Of a stretch of 64,000 nt of DNA, positions 44,843 to 55,775 are shown one piece after another. The DNA comes from Klenkia marina. Lineage in GTDB: Bacteria; Actinomycetota; Actinomycetes; Mycobacteriales; Geodermatophilaceae. The notes beneath the pieces are model-generated. The model ran no database searches. It was not told the origin of the DNA and saw nothing but the letters and a program-made list of their open reading frames with translations. Position 1 is the first letter of the stretch. Each line of letters begins with the position of its first letter. The stretch covers positions 124,001-188,000 of the forward strand of contig NZ_FMUH01000004.1 of the NCBI RefSeq assembly GCF_900101025.1. The letters run 5' to 3'. The translations under genes were made by a program, and so were the position numbers.

Positions 44843-45614
44843 CGCCGGCCGAGCTGTCGGTCCCGGCGTGGGTGCGTGGCCGGCGCGGGTGGCTGATCGG
44901 CCGCGGCGGGTCGGCCTCGAGCACCTGGGCCACGGCGTACTCGGCCAGCGCGGCCACCTCGGCGGCGGTGCCGCCGCGGGGGTCGATGGCCGGCAGCGCC
45001 TGCACCTCGAGGACCAGCTCGGTGGCGCCGAGCACGCGGGCGGCGCTCCGCCACCACGACTCGCCCGTCAGGTGCGCCGTCACGGTGGTCGGCCGGTCGG
45101 CGGCCCGGGCGCGCACGACGACCGGGCAGACGGGCACGCCGGCGGCCAGGGCCGGGGCGACCGCGGCCGGGCGGAAGCGGCCGAGCTCGGTGCCGCAGCT
45201 GGGCTCGGCCTCGGGTCGGACGAGCACGCTGCGGCCGGCGGCCAGGGCCTCGGTCACCTGGTCGGTGCGCACGGTGGGCAGCCCGGGCCAGACCGCGCCC
45301 TCCTGGCTGGGGACGGCGGGCACGGCGGTGCGCAGCGCGAGGTCGTCGACCCAGGAGACGCGGTTGGCCACGACCAGCACCGGCCCGGTCGGCCACGCCA
45401 CGGCCGCTGGTCGCACGGCCACCCGCACCCCGGCGGCGGTCAGCAACCGGGCCGAGGTGCACACGGCGTGGCGCCGTCCGTCACCGGCCGGCGGGCGGGC
45501 CGAGGCGCGGGCCAGCGCGGCGGCCAGCGCCACGGCCCGGCGGCGGCGCAGGCCCGGCGGCGCGGTGGGGGAGACGTCGGCGAGGCAGTGGGTCGAGCAG
45601 GGGCCGGTGCTCAT
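44814..45614 (-). CDS. PlsC-like acyltransferase homologue with altered active site
   Basis: 266 aa from ATG 45614 (GTG 45671 would add 19). The fold of 1-acylglycerol-3-phosphate acyltransferases is recognisable: VLVVANRVSWVDDLALR occupies the NHxSxxD position, but the catalytic His is Arg (CGC, where CAC would be His). The EGT block is also degenerate (VRPEAEPSCGTELGRFRPAA). It may be inactive or non-catalytic. It lies downstream of the MFS gene and may share its transcript. Confidence 0.7.
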   Translation of the reverse strand: MSTGPCSTHCLADVSPTAPPGLRRRRAVALAAALARASARPPAGDGRRHAVCTSARLLTAAGVRVAVRPAAVAWPTGPVLVVANRVSWVDDLALRTAVPAVPSQEGAVWPGLPTVRTDQVTEALAAGRSVLVRPEAEPSCGTELGRFRPAAVAPALAAGVPVCPVVVRARAADRPTTVTAHLTGESWWRSAARVLGATELVLEVQALPAIDPRGGTAAEVAALAEYAVAQVLEADPPRPISHPRRPRTHAGTDSSAGVSPRTPAPR

Positions 45615-45683
45615 GCCGCCACGGTGGGCCGCGCAGGTGGCCGGCGGGTGACCGCCGTCCCACCACGACACGACCGGGACCGG

Positions 45684-46886
45684 TCAACCTGTGCGGCGGT
45701 CCAGCGTCGTCCAGGCGAGGGTGAGCACCGCCAGCGCGGCCAGCGCCCCCAGCAGCGCCGGGTAGGGCGCGACGGCGGTCAGCGCCGCCAGCACCAGCGG
45801 GGCGGCGAAGCCCAGGTAGGTGAGGGCGTAGAACACCCCGGTCAGCCCGGCGAGCTCGTGCGGGGCGGCCACCCGCTGGGTCTCCAGCAGCCCGGCGACC
45901 AGGCAGCAGCCGTAGCCGGCGCCCAGCAGCAGCGCGGTGGGCAGCAGCAACCACGGGGTGGGGGACAGGGCGTACCCGACCGCGACGAGCAGCCCGGCGG
46001 CCACCGCCGCCGTGCCCGCCCGGGCGGCCGGCCGGGTGTCGTGCGCAGCCAACCGGCGGGCCAGCGGTTGCACGAGCACGCCGGTGCCCAGGGTGAGGCC
46101 GGCGACCACGGCGTTCACCGCGACCGCGTACTCCGCGGCGGCACCCCCGGCGCCCACCAGCAGGCCGGGCAGCACGGCCAGCGAGACGGTCGCCGCGGTG
46201 AACACCCAGGGGGCGACCGGGGACACCAGCCGCCGGAAGCGGGGCTCGCGCACCGAGGACACCCGCAGGGCCCTGCGGAGGGGGACGGCGGTGTCGGCCC
46301 GCGGCACCGTCTCCGGCGCCCGCCAGAGCGGCACCAGCACCGCGAGGGCGAGCACGAGGTGCGGGAGGTAGGCGACGGTGAGCGGGTGCGGCGCCCACTG
46401 CGCCACCAGGCCGGCGACCAGCGGGCCGAGACCGAAGCCGGCCGACAGCGCGGTCGCGGCCCGCTTCGCCCCGGTGCCGGGCACGGTGGTGGGGTCCCAG
46501 GCCGGCCCCGACAGCTCCCGCACCCAGGCGCTCCCGGCGGCGAACGCGGCGCCGCTGGCCAGACCGGCGAGCAACCGGCCGGCGTAGAGGGCCCACAGGT
46601 GGTCCAGCAGCAGCACCGCCGTCGCGAGGACCGAGACCACGGCGGCGACCCGCAGCACCGGGCCGCGCCCGCGGGCGTCGGACACCGGGCCCAGCACGAG
46701 CAGGGCCGGGATGAGGCCCAGGGCGTAGACCCCCACCAGGGCCGAGACGTCGACCGTGGACAGCCCCTCGTCGCGCCGGTAGGCGACCAGCAGGCTCACG
46801 AACTGGTTGGCGCCCCAGCCGATGGCGAACATGGTCAGGGCCACCGGCACCCACGCCCGCGGGCGGACCGCGACCGGTGCGGTCAT
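45684..46886 (-). CDS. Major facilitator superfamily transporter
   Basis: 400 aa, about 12 membrane helices. MFS signature GPVSDARGRGPVLR follows helix 2, and GRLLAGLASGAAFAAGSAW lies in helix 4. Drug-efflux-like architecture; substrate unknown. ATG overlaps the SRPBCC stop by 4 bp. Confidence 0.9.
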   Translation of the reverse strand: MTAPVAVRPRAWVPVALTMFAIGWGANQFVSLLVAYRRDEGLSTVDVSALVGVYALGLIPALLVLGPVSDARGRGPVLRVAAVVSVLATAVLLLDHLWALYAGRLLAGLASGAAFAAGSAWVRELSGPAWDPTTVPGTGAKRAATALSAGFGLGPLVAGLVAQWAPHPLTVAYLPHLVLALAVLVPLWRAPETVPRADTAVPLRRALRVSSVREPRFRRLVSPVAPWVFTAATVSLAVLPGLLVGAGGAAAEYAVAVNAVVAGLTLGTGVLVQPLARRLAAHDTRPAARAGTAAVAAGLLVAVGYALSPTPWLLLPTALLLGAGYGCCLVAGLLETQRVAAPHELAGLTGVFYALTYLGFAAPLVLAALTAVAPYPALLGALAALAVLTLAWTTLDRRTG

Positions 46887-47398
46887 GCCGGGGTGGGGGT
46901 CTCGACCACGGCCTTCAGGCGCTGCAGGCTCGTGGCCAGGTTGCGACGCTGGAAGTCGGCGAACGGGCCGCGGGTGGCGACGGCGTCGAACACCCGGGCG
47001 ACGGCGTCGGGCATGGTGCGGTCGTCGGTCCAGGTCTGGGTGACCCGGGTGCCCGAGCCGCCGCCGGGCAGCTCGGCGGGCTCCAGGCGGTGCTCCCACG
47101 TGGCGATGCGGGTGCGCAGCCGGCGGCGGGCGCCGCCGATGGCCCGCACCCGGAAGGCGAAGCGCTCGCCGGGTTCGGCCGCGGTCACGACGCACTCGGT
47201 GATCCAGCGGAACCCGCGCCGCTCGTTGGCGCCGGTGAACACCGCGCCGACCGGCAGCGGGCCCGCGCCGCCGGTGCGGGCGCCGCGGTTCTCCGGGCTC
47301 CACTCGGGCGTGCGGGTCGGGTCGGCGACGACCGCGTAGACCGCGGCCGGGGTGGCGGCCGCGAGCACCGAGTCGCTGACCGTGCGCTGCCGAGCCAT
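46883..47398 (-). CDS. SRPBCC (START-like) family protein
   Basis: 171 aa. A START-like polyketide-cyclase/lipid-transport fold: PAAVYAVVADPTRTPEWSPE near the N-terminus, RFAFRVRAIGG, GGGSGTRVTQTWTDDRT. It usually binds a hydrophobic ligand. Leads the SRPBCC-MFS pair. Confidence 0.87.
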   Translation of the reverse strand: MARQRTVSDSVLAAATPAAVYAVVADPTRTPEWSPENRGARTGGAGPLPVGAVFTGANERRGFRWITECVVTAAEPGERFAFRVRAIGGARRRLRTRIATWEHRLEPAELPGGGSGTRVTQTWTDDRTMPDAVARVFDAVATRGPFADFQRRNLATSLQRLKAVVETPTPA

Positions 47399-47432
47399 GC
47401 GGGACCCCCGTCGTCCGGTGCTGGACGCACGA

Positions 47433-47460
47433 CGGGCCGGATCCTGGTGGATCCGGCCCG
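47433..47460 (-). terminator. Terminator downstream of tRNA-Arg
   Basis: A perfect 12-bp stem (47433-47444 / 47449-47460) with loop TGGT, 9 bp beyond the tRNA 3' end. Confidence 0.75.
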
Positions 47461-47469
47461 GTGCGTGCG

Positions 47470-47541
47470 TGCCCCCGGCAGGATTCGAACCTGCGCCCCT
47501 GCCTCCGGAGGGCAGTGCTCTATCCCCTGAGCTACGGGGGC
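47470..47541 (-). tRNA. tRNA-Arg (CCG)
   Basis: 72-nt cloverleaf on the minus strand. Acceptor GCCCCCG/CGGGGGC pairs perfectly; the anticodon loop is CTCCGGA (anticodon CCG, reads CGG) on stem CTGCC/GGCAG; the T arm is GCAGG-TTCGAAT-CCTGC. CCA is not encoded. Confidence 0.96.
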
Positions 47542-47579
47542 TCGTGTGTGGGGTTGCGACTCAGGACGCTATCAGCCGC

Positions 47580-48254
47580 TCAGGGGGCAGGGAGCGGGGA
47601 CCCCCCACGGGCGGCGAGCATCGTCGCCATCGTCCCGGTCTCGGCGGTCTGGGTCTCCACGATCGACCGGGCCAGCCCCCGCACGACGGCCTCGGAGGCG
47701 TGCGCGGCGCCGTACTCCGCCATCTCCAGACCGCCCTGGTGGTGCCGGATCATCAGCTGGAGGAACAGCACGTCGAAGTCCTCGCCGGTGGCCGCCCGCA
47801 GCTGCGCGAGCTCGTCCTCGGTGGCCATGCCCGGCATCAGCCCGCCGGAGGAGTGGTCGTGCATCGACGAGCCCATCCAGGACATGTCGTTGCGGCCGGT
47901 CACCGGCAGGCCCCAGAGGGTCAGCCAGCCCTGCATGCGGCCGACCTGGTTGAGCTGGGTCTGGGAGATGTCGAAGGCCAACGACTGCACCTCCGGGTCG
48001 CTGCTGCGCGCCGCGGCCAGGTTCGCCATCTCGACGGCCTGCAGGTGGTGGTGGCTCATGTCCAGCGAGAACCCGGCGTCCACCGAGCCCGCGCCGGGGG
48101 AGTCGGTGCGCCCGATGCCCAGCCCGACGGCGAGCGCGCCGCCGATCACGACCAGCCCGGCCGCGATGACGGCCACCAGGCCCCCGACCAGCCATCGCCG
48201 GCCGGTCGGGGCCCCCGTCGCACCGGTCCTGGGGGTGGCGTCGTCGGGCTGCAC
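47580..48254 (-). CDS. DUF305 domain protein, membrane-anchored
   Basis: 224 aa from GTG 48254 (GAGGT 5 bp upstream). One membrane segment (about 20-45), then an extracytoplasmic DUF305 ferritin-like bundle: DMSHHHLQAVEMANLAA, MQGWLTLWG and MIRHHQGGLEMAEYGA, rich in His and Met. The MSHHH and RHHQG motifs suggest metal (perhaps copper) binding; this is inferred. Lies 8 bp after the DUF3105 gene. Confidence 0.92.
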   Translation of the reverse strand: MQPDDATPRTGATGAPTGRRWLVGGLVAVIAAGLVVIGGALAVGLGIGRTDSPGAGSVDAGFSLDMSHHHLQAVEMANLAAARSSDPEVQSLAFDISQTQLNQVGRMQGWLTLWGLPVTGRNDMSWMGSSMHDHSSGGLMPGMATEDELAQLRAATGEDFDVLFLQLMIRHHQGGLEMAEYGAAHASEAVVRGLARSIVETQTAETGTMATMLAARGGSPLPAP

Positions 48255-48262
48255 GGTGGACC

Positions 48263-49180
48263 TCAGTTCGTCGTGGTGGCGGCGGGGTCGGTCGAGGGCT
48301 CGGTCGCCTCGGTGGCCGGGGCCGCGGAGTCGGTGGTCGGGGCGTCGCTCTCGCCGATCGGCGCGCTGGTCGCGTCGGCGGGCAGCGGGTTCGCCGCGAA
48401 GTCCGGGTTCTGGCAGCTGGCGCCGACCTCGGGGTACAGCGACGTGCCGTCGGCGTCCGAGCCGTAGGTGAAGAAGTCGACGTACTGCTGGATGCGGGGG
48501 TCGTCGGCCGAGTCGACGCCCAGGCGGTGGTTCCACGACGAGAGGCTGATCGGGGTGTTCAGGTCCGAGGCGGTGGCCAGCCCGGTGTAGGGCGAGAGCA
48601 TGAGGCCCGAGTTGCCCTCGACCACGTCGGCGAGCTCCTGCACGTCGTCGCTGCTGACCACGTCGGGGTCGTAGGTGATCCACACCGCGCCGTGCTCCAG
48701 GGAGTGGACGGCGTTCTCGTGCCGGATGTTGATGTCGTAGACGGTGCCGGTGCAGTCGGCCCAGTACGGGTCGTGCGGACCACCCACCGGGGGGTTCTCG
48801 GTGTAGCTCACGTTCGTCGTGACGTGCTCCTGGCCCGCGGCGTAGTCGAACGCCTGCACGCCCTGGATCTGGTCGGCGGCGGTGATCTCGTCCGCCTTCG
48901 ACTTGTTCACCGCGTAGACGGCGTAGCCGATGACGGCGCCGGCGAACACCACGACCGCCACCGCGGCCGCGATCAGGCCCCACGGCTTGGGCTTGGCCAC
49001 GACCGCCTGCTGCGGGCGGGTGCGGCCACCCTTGCCGCCGGGGCCCTTGCCCGCGCCCTTCCCGGCCGCGCTGGAGCCGCCGAGGCCCTTGCCCGCCGGG
49101 GTGGCCTGGCGTCCGCCGGCCCCCTTGCCGGGGGTGCGCCGGGCGGGCGCGTTCTTCTCGGGCTTCTGGTCCTCGGGCAA
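48263..49180 (-). CDS. DUF3105 domain protein, membrane-anchored
   Basis: 305 aa. A basic Gly/Lys-rich N-terminus (about 1-65), one membrane helix (about 70-92), and an extracytoplasmic DUF3105 domain with [33 protein letters not shown] and [11 protein letters not shown], then a Thr/Ala/Pro tail. His and Cys residues could bind metal. No ATG or GTG fits the start; TTG 49180, preceded by GGAGAGG, is chosen. Coupled to DUF305. Confidence 0.88.
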   Translation of the reverse strand: MPEDQKPEKNAPARRTPGKGAGGRQATPAGKGLGGSSAAGKGAGKGPGGKGGRTRPQQAVVAKPKPWGLIAAAVAVVVFAGAVIGYAVYAVNKSKADEITAADQIQGVQAFDYAAGQEHVTTNVSYTENPPVGGPHDPYWADCTGTVYDINIRHENAVHSLEHGAVWITYDPDVVSSDDVQELADVVEGNSGLMLSPYTGLATASDLNTPISLSSWNHRLGVDSADDPRIQQYVDFFTYGSDADGTSLYPEVGASCQNPDFAANPLPADATSAPIGESDAPTTDSAAPATEATEPSTDPAATTTN

Positions 49181-49356
49181 GACCTCTCCAGTTCCGTTCG
49201 GGGGACGCCGGCCGCGACGGCGGTGCGCCGACGGGGCAGCGGGGCGGCCAGCGCGCGAGTCTAGGCGCGCCACCTGTGCGCACCGGCGGTTGTGACGCCG
49301 CCCACGGGTCGGCCACCAGGACCAACGGCGTAGGCAACCCGGTGGTTCCGTTCTTC

Positions 49357-49368
49357 TACGATCACCAG
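49357..49368 (+). promoter_or_regulatory. Leaderless-type -10 box of argS
   Basis: TACGAT (49357-49362), then 6 bp, then GTG 49369; no ribosome-binding site is visible. Confidence 0.55.
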
Positions 49369-51030
49369 GTGACACCCGAGCAGCTCAGTGCCCTCGTCCG
49401 CGTCGTCGTCGCCGGGGCCGTCGAGCGCGGCGACCTCGCCGTGGCCGTCCCCGACGACGTCGTGGTGGAGCGTCCGCGCAACCCCGAGCACGGCGACTAC
49501 GCCACCACCGTGGCCCTCAAGCTGGCCAAGCAGGCCGGCCGCCCGCCGCGCGAGGTCGCCGAGGTGCTGGCCGCTGCGCTGCGCGAGCAGCCGGGCATCG
49601 CCCGTGTCGACGTCGCCGGCCCCGGCTTCCTCAACGTCACCTTTGCGCAGGGTGCGCTGGGCCAGATCGCCCTCGACGCGGTGACCGCGGGGGAGTCCTA
49701 CGGCCGCACCGGTGCGCTGGCCGGCCAGCGGATCAACCTCGAGTTCGTCTCGGCCAACCCGACCGGCCCGGTGCACATCGGGGGCACCCGGTGGGCGGCG
49801 GTCGGCGACGCGCTGGGTCGCCTGCTCACCGCCAGCGGTGCCGACGTCAGCCGCGAGTACTACTTCAACGACGCCGGCTCCCAGATCGACCGGTTCGCCC
49901 GCAGCCTGGTCGCCGCGGCCCACGGCCGCCCGGCGCCGGAGGACGGCTACGCCGGGGACTACATCGGCGAGATCGCCGCCGCGGTGGTCGCCGCCGAGCC
50001 GGGGGTGACCGACCTGCCGGCCGAGGCCGAGCAGGAGCGGTTCCGGGTGCACGGCGTCGACCTCATGTTCACCGAGATCAAGCAGTCGCTGGCCGAGTTC
50101 GGCGTCGTGTTCGACACCTACTTCTCCGAGGCCACCCTGCACGCCTCCGGTGCGCTGGAGAAGGTCGTCGGCACCCTGCGCGAGCGCGGCCACGTCTACG
50201 AGGCCGACGGGGCCACCTGGCTGCGCACCACCGACTTCGGCGACGACAAGGACCGTCCGCTGATCAAGAGCGACGGCGACTGGACGTACTTCGCGGCCGA
50301 CTGCGCCTACTACCAGGACAAGCGCGACCGGGGCTTCGACAAGGTCGTGATCATGCTCGGCGCCGACCACGCCGGGTACGTCGGGCGGTACAAGGCGCTG
50401 GTCAGCGCCCTGGGCGACGACCCGGCGCAGAACCTCGAGATCCTGCTCGGCCAGCTGGTCAACCTGGTGCGCGACGGCCAGCCCCTGCGCATGAGCAAGC
50501 GGGCCGGCACGGTCATCACGCTCGCCGACCTCGTCGAGGCCGTCGGCGCCGACGCCGCCCGCTACGCCCTGGCCCGGGCCTCGGTCGACCAGCAGATCGA
50601 CCTGGACCTGGACCTGTGGAGCAGGGCGGCCAGCGACAACCCGGTCTTCTACGTCCAGTACGCCCACGCCCGCATCGCCTCGCTGCTGCGCGGCGCGGCC
50701 GACCTGGGCATCGAGCTGGGGACGGCGGCCGACGTGGTGGCCACCGAGCTCGCGCACCCCCGCGAGGTCGACCTGCTCCGGGCGATCGCCGAGTTCCCGC
50801 GGGTGGTCACCGCGGCCGCCGAGCTGCGCGCCCCGCACCGGGTGGCCCGCTACCTCGAGGAGCTGGCCGGGACCTACCACCGGTTCTACGACGCCTGCCG
50901 CGTGCTGCCGCGCGGCGACGAGGAGGCCACGGCCACCACGGTCGCCCGGCTGTGGCTGTGCTCGGCCACCCGCACGGTGCTGCGCAACGGCCTGGCCGTG
51001 CTCGGCGTGCACGCCCCGGAGCGGATGTGA
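49369..51030 (+). CDS. argS: Arginyl-tRNA synthetase
   Basis: 553 aa class Ia synthetase. N-terminal Add-1 domain, then the HIGH-type motif in [14 protein letters not shown] (about 124-137) and a KMSK-type loop [11 protein letters not shown]; a C-terminal DALR anticodon domain follows. GTG 49369 lies 6 bp after a TACGAT -10 box, so the argS-lysA-hom-thrC-thrB operon may begin with a leaderless start. The stop overlaps lysA (GTGA). Confidence 0.97.
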   Translation: MTPEQLSALVRVVVAGAVERGDLAVAVPDDVVVERPRNPEHGDYATTVALKLAKQAGRPPREVAEVLAAALREQPGIARVDVAGPGFLNVTFAQGALGQIALDAVTAGESYGRTGALAGQRINLEFVSANPTGPVHIGGTRWAAVGDALGRLLTASGADVSREYYFNDAGSQIDRFARSLVAAAHGRPAPEDGYAGDYIGEIAAAVVAAEPGVTDLPAEAEQERFRVHGVDLMFTEIKQSLAEFGVVFDTYFSEATLHASGALEKVVGTLRERGHVYEADGATWLRTTDFGDDKDRPLIKSDGDWTYFAADCAYYQDKRDRGFDKVVIMLGADHAGYVGRYKALVSALGDDPAQNLEILLGQLVNLVRDGQPLRMSKRAGTVITLADLVEAVGADAARYALARASVDQQIDLDLDLWSRAASDNPVFYVQYAHARIASLLRGAADLGIELGTAADVVATELAHPREVDLLRAIAEFPRVVTAAAELRAPHRVARYLEELAGTYHRFYDACRVLPRGDEEATATTVARLWLCSATRTVLRNGLAVLGVHAPERM

Positions 51031-52508
51031 GGGCGCACCCGGCGGGTCCCCTCCACGGGAACATCACCCCGCCCACGGCCGCCGGTGCTCCGCCCGCGTC
51101 CCTCGGCGACCTCGACGAACGGGTCTGGCCGCGCGGGGCCACCCGGGTCGACGGGGAGCTGCACCTGGCCGGCCGGTCGGTCACCGACCTCGTGCGCGAG
51201 CACGGCAGCCCGCTGTTCGTGCTCGACGAGGACGACTTCCGCGGGCGGGCCGCGGACTTCCGCGACGCCTTCGCCGACGCCGACGTGCACTACGCCTCCA
51301 AGGCCTTCCTGTGCGGCCAGGTGGCCCGCTGGGTGGCCGAGGACGGCCTGCACCTCGACGTCTGCAGCGGCAACGAGCTCTCGGTGGCGCTGGCCGCCGG
51401 CTTCCCGGCCGAGCGCATCGCCCTGCACGGCAACAACAAGTCCCTCGTCGAGCTGGCGCTGGCCGTCGACGCCGGCGTGGGCCACGTCGTGCTCGACTCC
51501 TTCGACGAGATCGAGCGGCTGCTGCCGCTGGCCGCCGCCCGGGTGGCCGCCGGCGGGGCGCCGGTCTCGGTGCTCGTGCGCACCACGGTCGGCATCGAGG
51601 CGCACACCCACGAGTTCATCGCCACCGCCCACGAGGACCAGAAGTTCGGCTTCTCGCTGGCCACCGGCGACGCCCTCACCGCCGCGGTGCGGGTGATCCG
51701 CGAGCCGGCGCTCGAGCTGTCGGGTCTGCACAGCCACATCGGCTCGCAGATCTTCGACACCCAGGGCTTCGAGGCCGCTGCGCACCGCGTGGTCGGCCTC
51801 ATGGCCCAGGTGCAGCAGGCCACCGGCGTGGTGCTGGAGCAGCTCAACCTCGGCGGCGGGTTCGGCATCGCCTACCTCGCCGACGACGACCCGATCGCCC
51901 CGGCCGACGTCGCCGAGCGCATGCGCCGCGTGGTGGCCGCCGAGTGCGCGGCGCTCGACCTGCCGGTGCCGCAGTTGGCCGTCGAGCCCGGTCGGGCCAT
52001 CGCCGGCCCGGGCACGGTGACCCTCTACGAGATCGGCACCATCAAGCCGGTGCGCCTGGGCTCGTCGGGTGCCCCCGGCACGCCCGGTGTGCGCAACTAC
52101 GTCTCGGTGGACGGCGGGATGAGCGACAACATCCGCACCGCCCTCTACGACGCCGCCTACACCTGCGTGCTGGCCAACCGCGTCTCCGGCGCCGCGCCGG
52201 CGCTGTGCCGGGTCGTCGGCAAGCACTGCGAGAGCGGCGACGTCCTGGTCCGCGACCTGTGGCTGCCCTCCGACGTCGTCCCCGGCGACCTGCTCGCGGT
52301 GGCCGCCACGGGGGCCTACTGCTGGTCGATGGCCTCGAACTACAACTACCTGCTGAAGCCGCCGGTGGTCGCCGTCCGGGACGGGGTGTCGGCGACGATC
52401 GTGCGGCGTCAGACACTGTCCGACGTGTTCGCCCTCGACGCCGTCCTCGCCGACGTCCCCGCGCTCGCCGTCCCGCCGTCCCAGCCCTCGATCGGGGTCC
52501 GTTCGTGA
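51027..52508 (+). CDS. lysA: Diaminopimelate decarboxylase
   Basis: 493 aa, fold-type III PLP enzyme. PLP lysine in [11 protein letters not shown], then [43 protein letters not shown] and the C-terminal CESGDVL. Last step of lysine synthesis (meso-DAP to Lys). GTG 51027 overlaps the argS stop; its own stop overlaps hom. Confidence 0.96.
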   Translation: MRAHPAGPLHGNITPPTAAGAPPASLGDLDERVWPRGATRVDGELHLAGRSVTDLVREHGSPLFVLDEDDFRGRAADFRDAFADADVHYASKAFLCGQVARWVAEDGLHLDVCSGNELSVALAAGFPAERIALHGNNKSLVELALAVDAGVGHVVLDSFDEIERLLPLAAARVAAGGAPVSVLVRTTVGIEAHTHEFIATAHEDQKFGFSLATGDALTAAVRVIREPALELSGLHSHIGSQIFDTQGFEAAAHRVVGLMAQVQQATGVVLEQLNLGGGFGIAYLADDDPIAPADVAERMRRVVAAECAALDLPVPQLAVEPGRAIAGPGTVTLYEIGTIKPVRLGSSGAPGTPGVRNYVSVDGGMSDNIRTALYDAAYTCVLANRVSGAAPALCRVVGKHCESGDVLVRDLWLPSDVVPGDLLAVAATGAYCWSMASNYNYLLKPPVVAVRDGVSATIVRRQTLSDVFALDAVLADVPALAVPPSQPSIGVRS

Positions 52509-53797
52509 GCGCACCGTTGAAGGTCGCCCTGCTGGGCTGCGGCACGGTCGGCGCCTCCGTGCTCCGGCTGCTGGCCGACCAGGCCGCCGACATCACCGCC
52601 CGGGTCGGGCGCCCGGTCGAGGTGGCCGGGGTCGCCGTCCGGCGTCCCGACCGGCACCCCGAGGTCCCCGCCGACCTGCTCACGACCGACGCGCGCGCCC
52701 TGGTCACCCGGCCCGACGTCGACCTCGTCGTCGAGGTCATCGGCGGCATCGAGCCGGCCCGCGAGCTGATGCTGGCCGCCTTCGCCGCCGGCAAGAGCGT
52801 GGTCAGCGCCAACAAGGCCCTGCTCGCCGACGACGGCGTCGCCCTGCACGCCGCGGCCGCCGAGGCCGGCGTCGACCTCTACTACGAGGCCGCCGTCGCC
52901 GGCGCCATCCCGCTGCTGCGCCCGTTGCGCGAGTCGCTGGCCGGGGACCAGCTCACCCGCGTGGTCGGCATCGTCAACGGGACGACGAACTACATCCTGT
53001 CGCGCATGGCCGAGACCGGGGCCGGCTTCGCCGAGGCGCTGGCCGAGGCCACCGAGCTGGGCTACGCCGAGGCCGACCCCACGGCCGACGTCGACGGCTT
53101 CGACGCGGCCGCCAAGGCCGCGATCCTGGCCTCGCTGGCGTTCCACTCGCCGGTCGCGGCGTCCGACGTGCACCGCGAGGGCATCTCCGCGGTCAGCGCC
53201 ACCGACGTCGCCCGGGCCGCCGAGATCGGCTGCACGGTCAAGCTGCTGGCGATCTGCGAGAAGGTCACCGGCGAGCACGGCGACGCGATCGCCGTGCGCG
53301 TGCACCCGGCGATGATCCCGACGACGCACCCCCTGGCCTCGGTCGGCGGCGCGTTCAACGCCGTCTTCGTCGAGGCCGAGGCGGCCGGTCAGCTGATGTT
53401 CTACGGCCAGGGCGCCGGCGGTGAGCCCACCGCCTCGGCCGTGCTGGGCGACCTCGTCGCCGTCGCGCGCAACCGGGTCGCCGGGGTCGCCGGCCCCGGG
53501 ACGACGGCCTACGCCGGGCTGCCCGTGTCCCCGATGGCCGACACCCCGACGCGGTACCACGTGAGCCTCGACGTGGCCGACAAGCCGGGCGTGCTGGCCA
53601 CCGTCGCCCAGGAGTTCGCCGCGCACGGCGTGAGCATCTCCACCGTCCGCCAGGACGGCGCCGGCGAGGCCGCCACCCTGGTGATCGTCACCCACCGGGC
53701 ACCGGACTCGGCGCTGTCTGCCACGATCTCCCGGCTGCGTGGGATGCCGGCCGTCCGGGCCGTGACGAGCGTGCTGCGTGTGGAGGGACTGGCATGA
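52505..53797 (+). CDS. hom: Homoserine dehydrogenase
   Basis: 430 aa. Rossmann [10 protein letters not shown] (11-20), catalytic domain with [18 protein letters not shown] and [14 protein letters not shown], and a C-terminal ACT domain (about 345-425, [18 protein letters not shown]) consistent with threonine feedback. Reduces aspartate semialdehyde to homoserine. Confidence 0.97.
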   Translation: MSAPLKVALLGCGTVGASVLRLLADQAADITARVGRPVEVAGVAVRRPDRHPEVPADLLTTDARALVTRPDVDLVVEVIGGIEPARELMLAAFAAGKSVVSANKALLADDGVALHAAAAEAGVDLYYEAAVAGAIPLLRPLRESLAGDQLTRVVGIVNGTTNYILSRMAETGAGFAEALAEATELGYAEADPTADVDGFDAAAKAAILASLAFHSPVAASDVHREGISAVSATDVARAAEIGCTVKLLAICEKVTGEHGDAIAVRVHPAMIPTTHPLASVGGAFNAVFVEAEAAGQLMFYGQGAGGEPTASAVLGDLVAVARNRVAGVAGPGTTAYAGLPVSPMADTPTRYHVSLDVADKPGVLATVAQEFAAHGVSISTVRQDGAGEAATLVIVTHRAPDSALSATISRLRGMPAVRAVTSVLRVEGLA

Positions 53798-54858
53798 CCG
53801 CCGCTTCGCCGTTCTGGCCGGGCCTGATCGAGGCATACCGCGACCGCCTGCCGGTCAGCGCGACCACCCCGGTGGTGACGCTGCAGGAGGGCGCCACCCC
53901 GCTGGTGCCCGCCCCGGAGCTGTCCCGCCGCACCGGGTGCGACGTGTACCTGAAGGTCGAGGGGGCCAACCCCACCGGCTCGTTCAAGGACCGCGGCATG
54001 ACGATGGCCATCACCAAGGCCGTCGAGGAGGGCGCGCAGGCCGTCATCTGCGCCTCCACCGGCAACACCTCGGCCAGCGCCGCGGCCTACGCCGCCCGCG
54101 CCGGCCTGGTCTGCGCCGTCCTCGTGCCGCAGGGCAAGATCGCCACCGGCAAGCTGGCCCAGGCGCTGGTGCACGGGGCCACGCTGCTGCAGGTGCAGGG
54201 CAACTTCGACGACTGCCTGGCGCTGGCCTCCAAGCTGGCCATCGACTACCCGGTGAGCCTGGTCAACAGCGTCAACCAGTACCGCATCGAGGGGCAGAAG
54301 ACGGCCTCGTTCGAGGTGGTCGACGTGCTGGGCGACGCCCCGGACGTCCACTGCCTCCCGGTCGGGAACGCCGGCAACATCACCGCCTACTGGCAGGGCT
54401 ACCGCGAGTACCACGAGAGCGGGCCCGCGACGAAGCGGCCGCGCATGTTCGGCTTCCAGGCCGCGGGCGCCGCCCCCATCGTCAGCGGGTCGGTGGTGGA
54501 GAACCCGAGCACGATCGCCACCGCCATCCGCATCGGCAACCCGGCGTCCTGGACCAAGGCGCTGGCCGCCCGCGACGAGTCCGGTGGGCGCATCGACGCC
54601 GTCACCGACCGCGCGATCCTGGCCGCCTACCGGCTCCTGGCCCGGCACGAGGCCGTGTTCGTGGAGCCGGCGTCTGCGGCCTCGGTCGCCGGCCTGCTGC
54701 AGGTCGCCGCGGCCGGTGAGCTCGAACCCGGTCAGCGGGTGGTCTGCACCGTCACCGGCAACGGCCTCAAGGACCCCGAGTGGGCCATCTCCGGGGCCCC
54801 CGCGCCCCGGACGATCCCCGTCGACGCGGCCGCCGCGGCCGCGGAGCTGGGTCTGTGA
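53794..54858 (+). CDS. thrC: Threonine synthase
   Basis: 354 aa, fold-type II PLP enzyme. PLP lysine in [11 protein letters not shown] (about 61-71), phosphate loop [14 protein letters not shown], and [15 protein letters not shown]. Converts O-phosphohomoserine to threonine. ATG overlaps the hom stop; stop overlaps thrB. Confidence 0.97.
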   Translation: MTAASPFWPGLIEAYRDRLPVSATTPVVTLQEGATPLVPAPELSRRTGCDVYLKVEGANPTGSFKDRGMTMAITKAVEEGAQAVICASTGNTSASAAAYAARAGLVCAVLVPQGKIATGKLAQALVHGATLLQVQGNFDDCLALASKLAIDYPVSLVNSVNQYRIEGQKTASFEVVDVLGDAPDVHCLPVGNAGNITAYWQGYREYHESGPATKRPRMFGFQAAGAAPIVSGSVVENPSTIATAIRIGNPASWTKALAARDESGGRIDAVTDRAILAAYRLLARHEAVFVEPASAASVAGLLQVAAAGELEPGQRVVCTVTGNGLKDPEWAISGAPAPRTIPVDAAAAAAELGL

Positions 54859-55775
54859 GCGCCGCCGACGGCGGCGCGGTGCGCATCCGCGTGCCCGCCA
54901 CCAGCGCCAACCTGGGCCCGGCCTTCGACAGCGCCGGCCTGGCGCTGGCGCGCTACGACGAGCTCGAGGTGTCCGTCGCCGACGGCCTGCACGTCGAGGT
55001 CGAGGGCTTCGGTGCCGACACCCTGCCCCGCGACGAGTCGCACCTGGTCGTGCGGGCCTTCCGCGCGGCCTGCGTCGACCTCGGCTGGGTGCCCCCGGGC
55101 CTGTCGCTGCGCTCGGTCAACGGCATCCCGCAGGGCCGGGGGATGGGGTCCTCGGCAGCTGCGGTGGTCGGCGGCATCCTCGCCGCCTGGGCGTTGTGCC
55201 CCGCCGTCACGGGGATCGACGACGAGCGCGTGCTGGCCCTCGCCGACGACATCGAGGGCCACCCGGACAACGTCGCGGCCTGCCTGCTCGGTGGGCTCAC
55301 CCTGTCGTGGACCGGCCCCGAGGGCGTCCGCGCCGTGTCGACGCAGGTCGCGCCCGAGGTCTCGCCGGTGCTCTGCGTGCCGTCCACCACGCTGTCCACC
55401 CACGTCGCGCGCGGTCTGCTGCCGCCGACCGTGTCGCACGCCGACGCCGTGTTCAACGCCGGGCGCTCGGCCCTGCTGGTGCACGCGCTGACGGCCGCCC
55501 CGCAGCTGCTGCTGGACGCCACCGACGACCGGCTGCACCAGGACCAGCGGGGCCCGGCCATGCCGGCGACCGCCGCGCTGGTCGGCGACCTGCGCGACGC
55601 CGGCCACGCGGCCGTCGTCTCCGGCGCCGGGCCCAGCGTGCTGGTGCTCGTGCCGCGGCCGGAGGACCGCTCGCTCGTGCACACCGTCGTGCCCGACGGC
55701 TGGGAGGTGCTCGACCTCGCCGTCGAGGCACGCGGAGCGCGCGTCCGGTACGGAGACGGTGCTGTATCGTCCTGA
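54855..55775 (+). CDS. thrB: Homoserine kinase
   Basis: 306 aa GHMP kinase. [18 protein letters not shown] at the N-terminus, the ATP loop [16 protein letters not shown] (about 91-106), and [12 protein letters not shown]. Phosphorylates homoserine. Last gene of the overlapping argS-lysA-hom-thrC-thrB chain. Confidence 0.97.
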   Translation: MSAADGGAVRIRVPATSANLGPAFDSAGLALARYDELEVSVADGLHVEVEGFGADTLPRDESHLVVRAFRAACVDLGWVPPGLSLRSVNGIPQGRGMGSSAAAVVGGILAAWALCPAVTGIDDERVLALADDIEGHPDNVAACLLGGLTLSWTGPEGVRAVSTQVAPEVSPVLCVPSTTLSTHVARGLLPPTVSHADAVFNAGRSALLVHALTAAPQLLLDATDDRLHQDQRGPAMPATAALVGDLRDAGHAAVVSGAGPSVLVLVPRPEDRSLVHTVVPDGWEVLDLAVEARGARVRYGDGAVSS

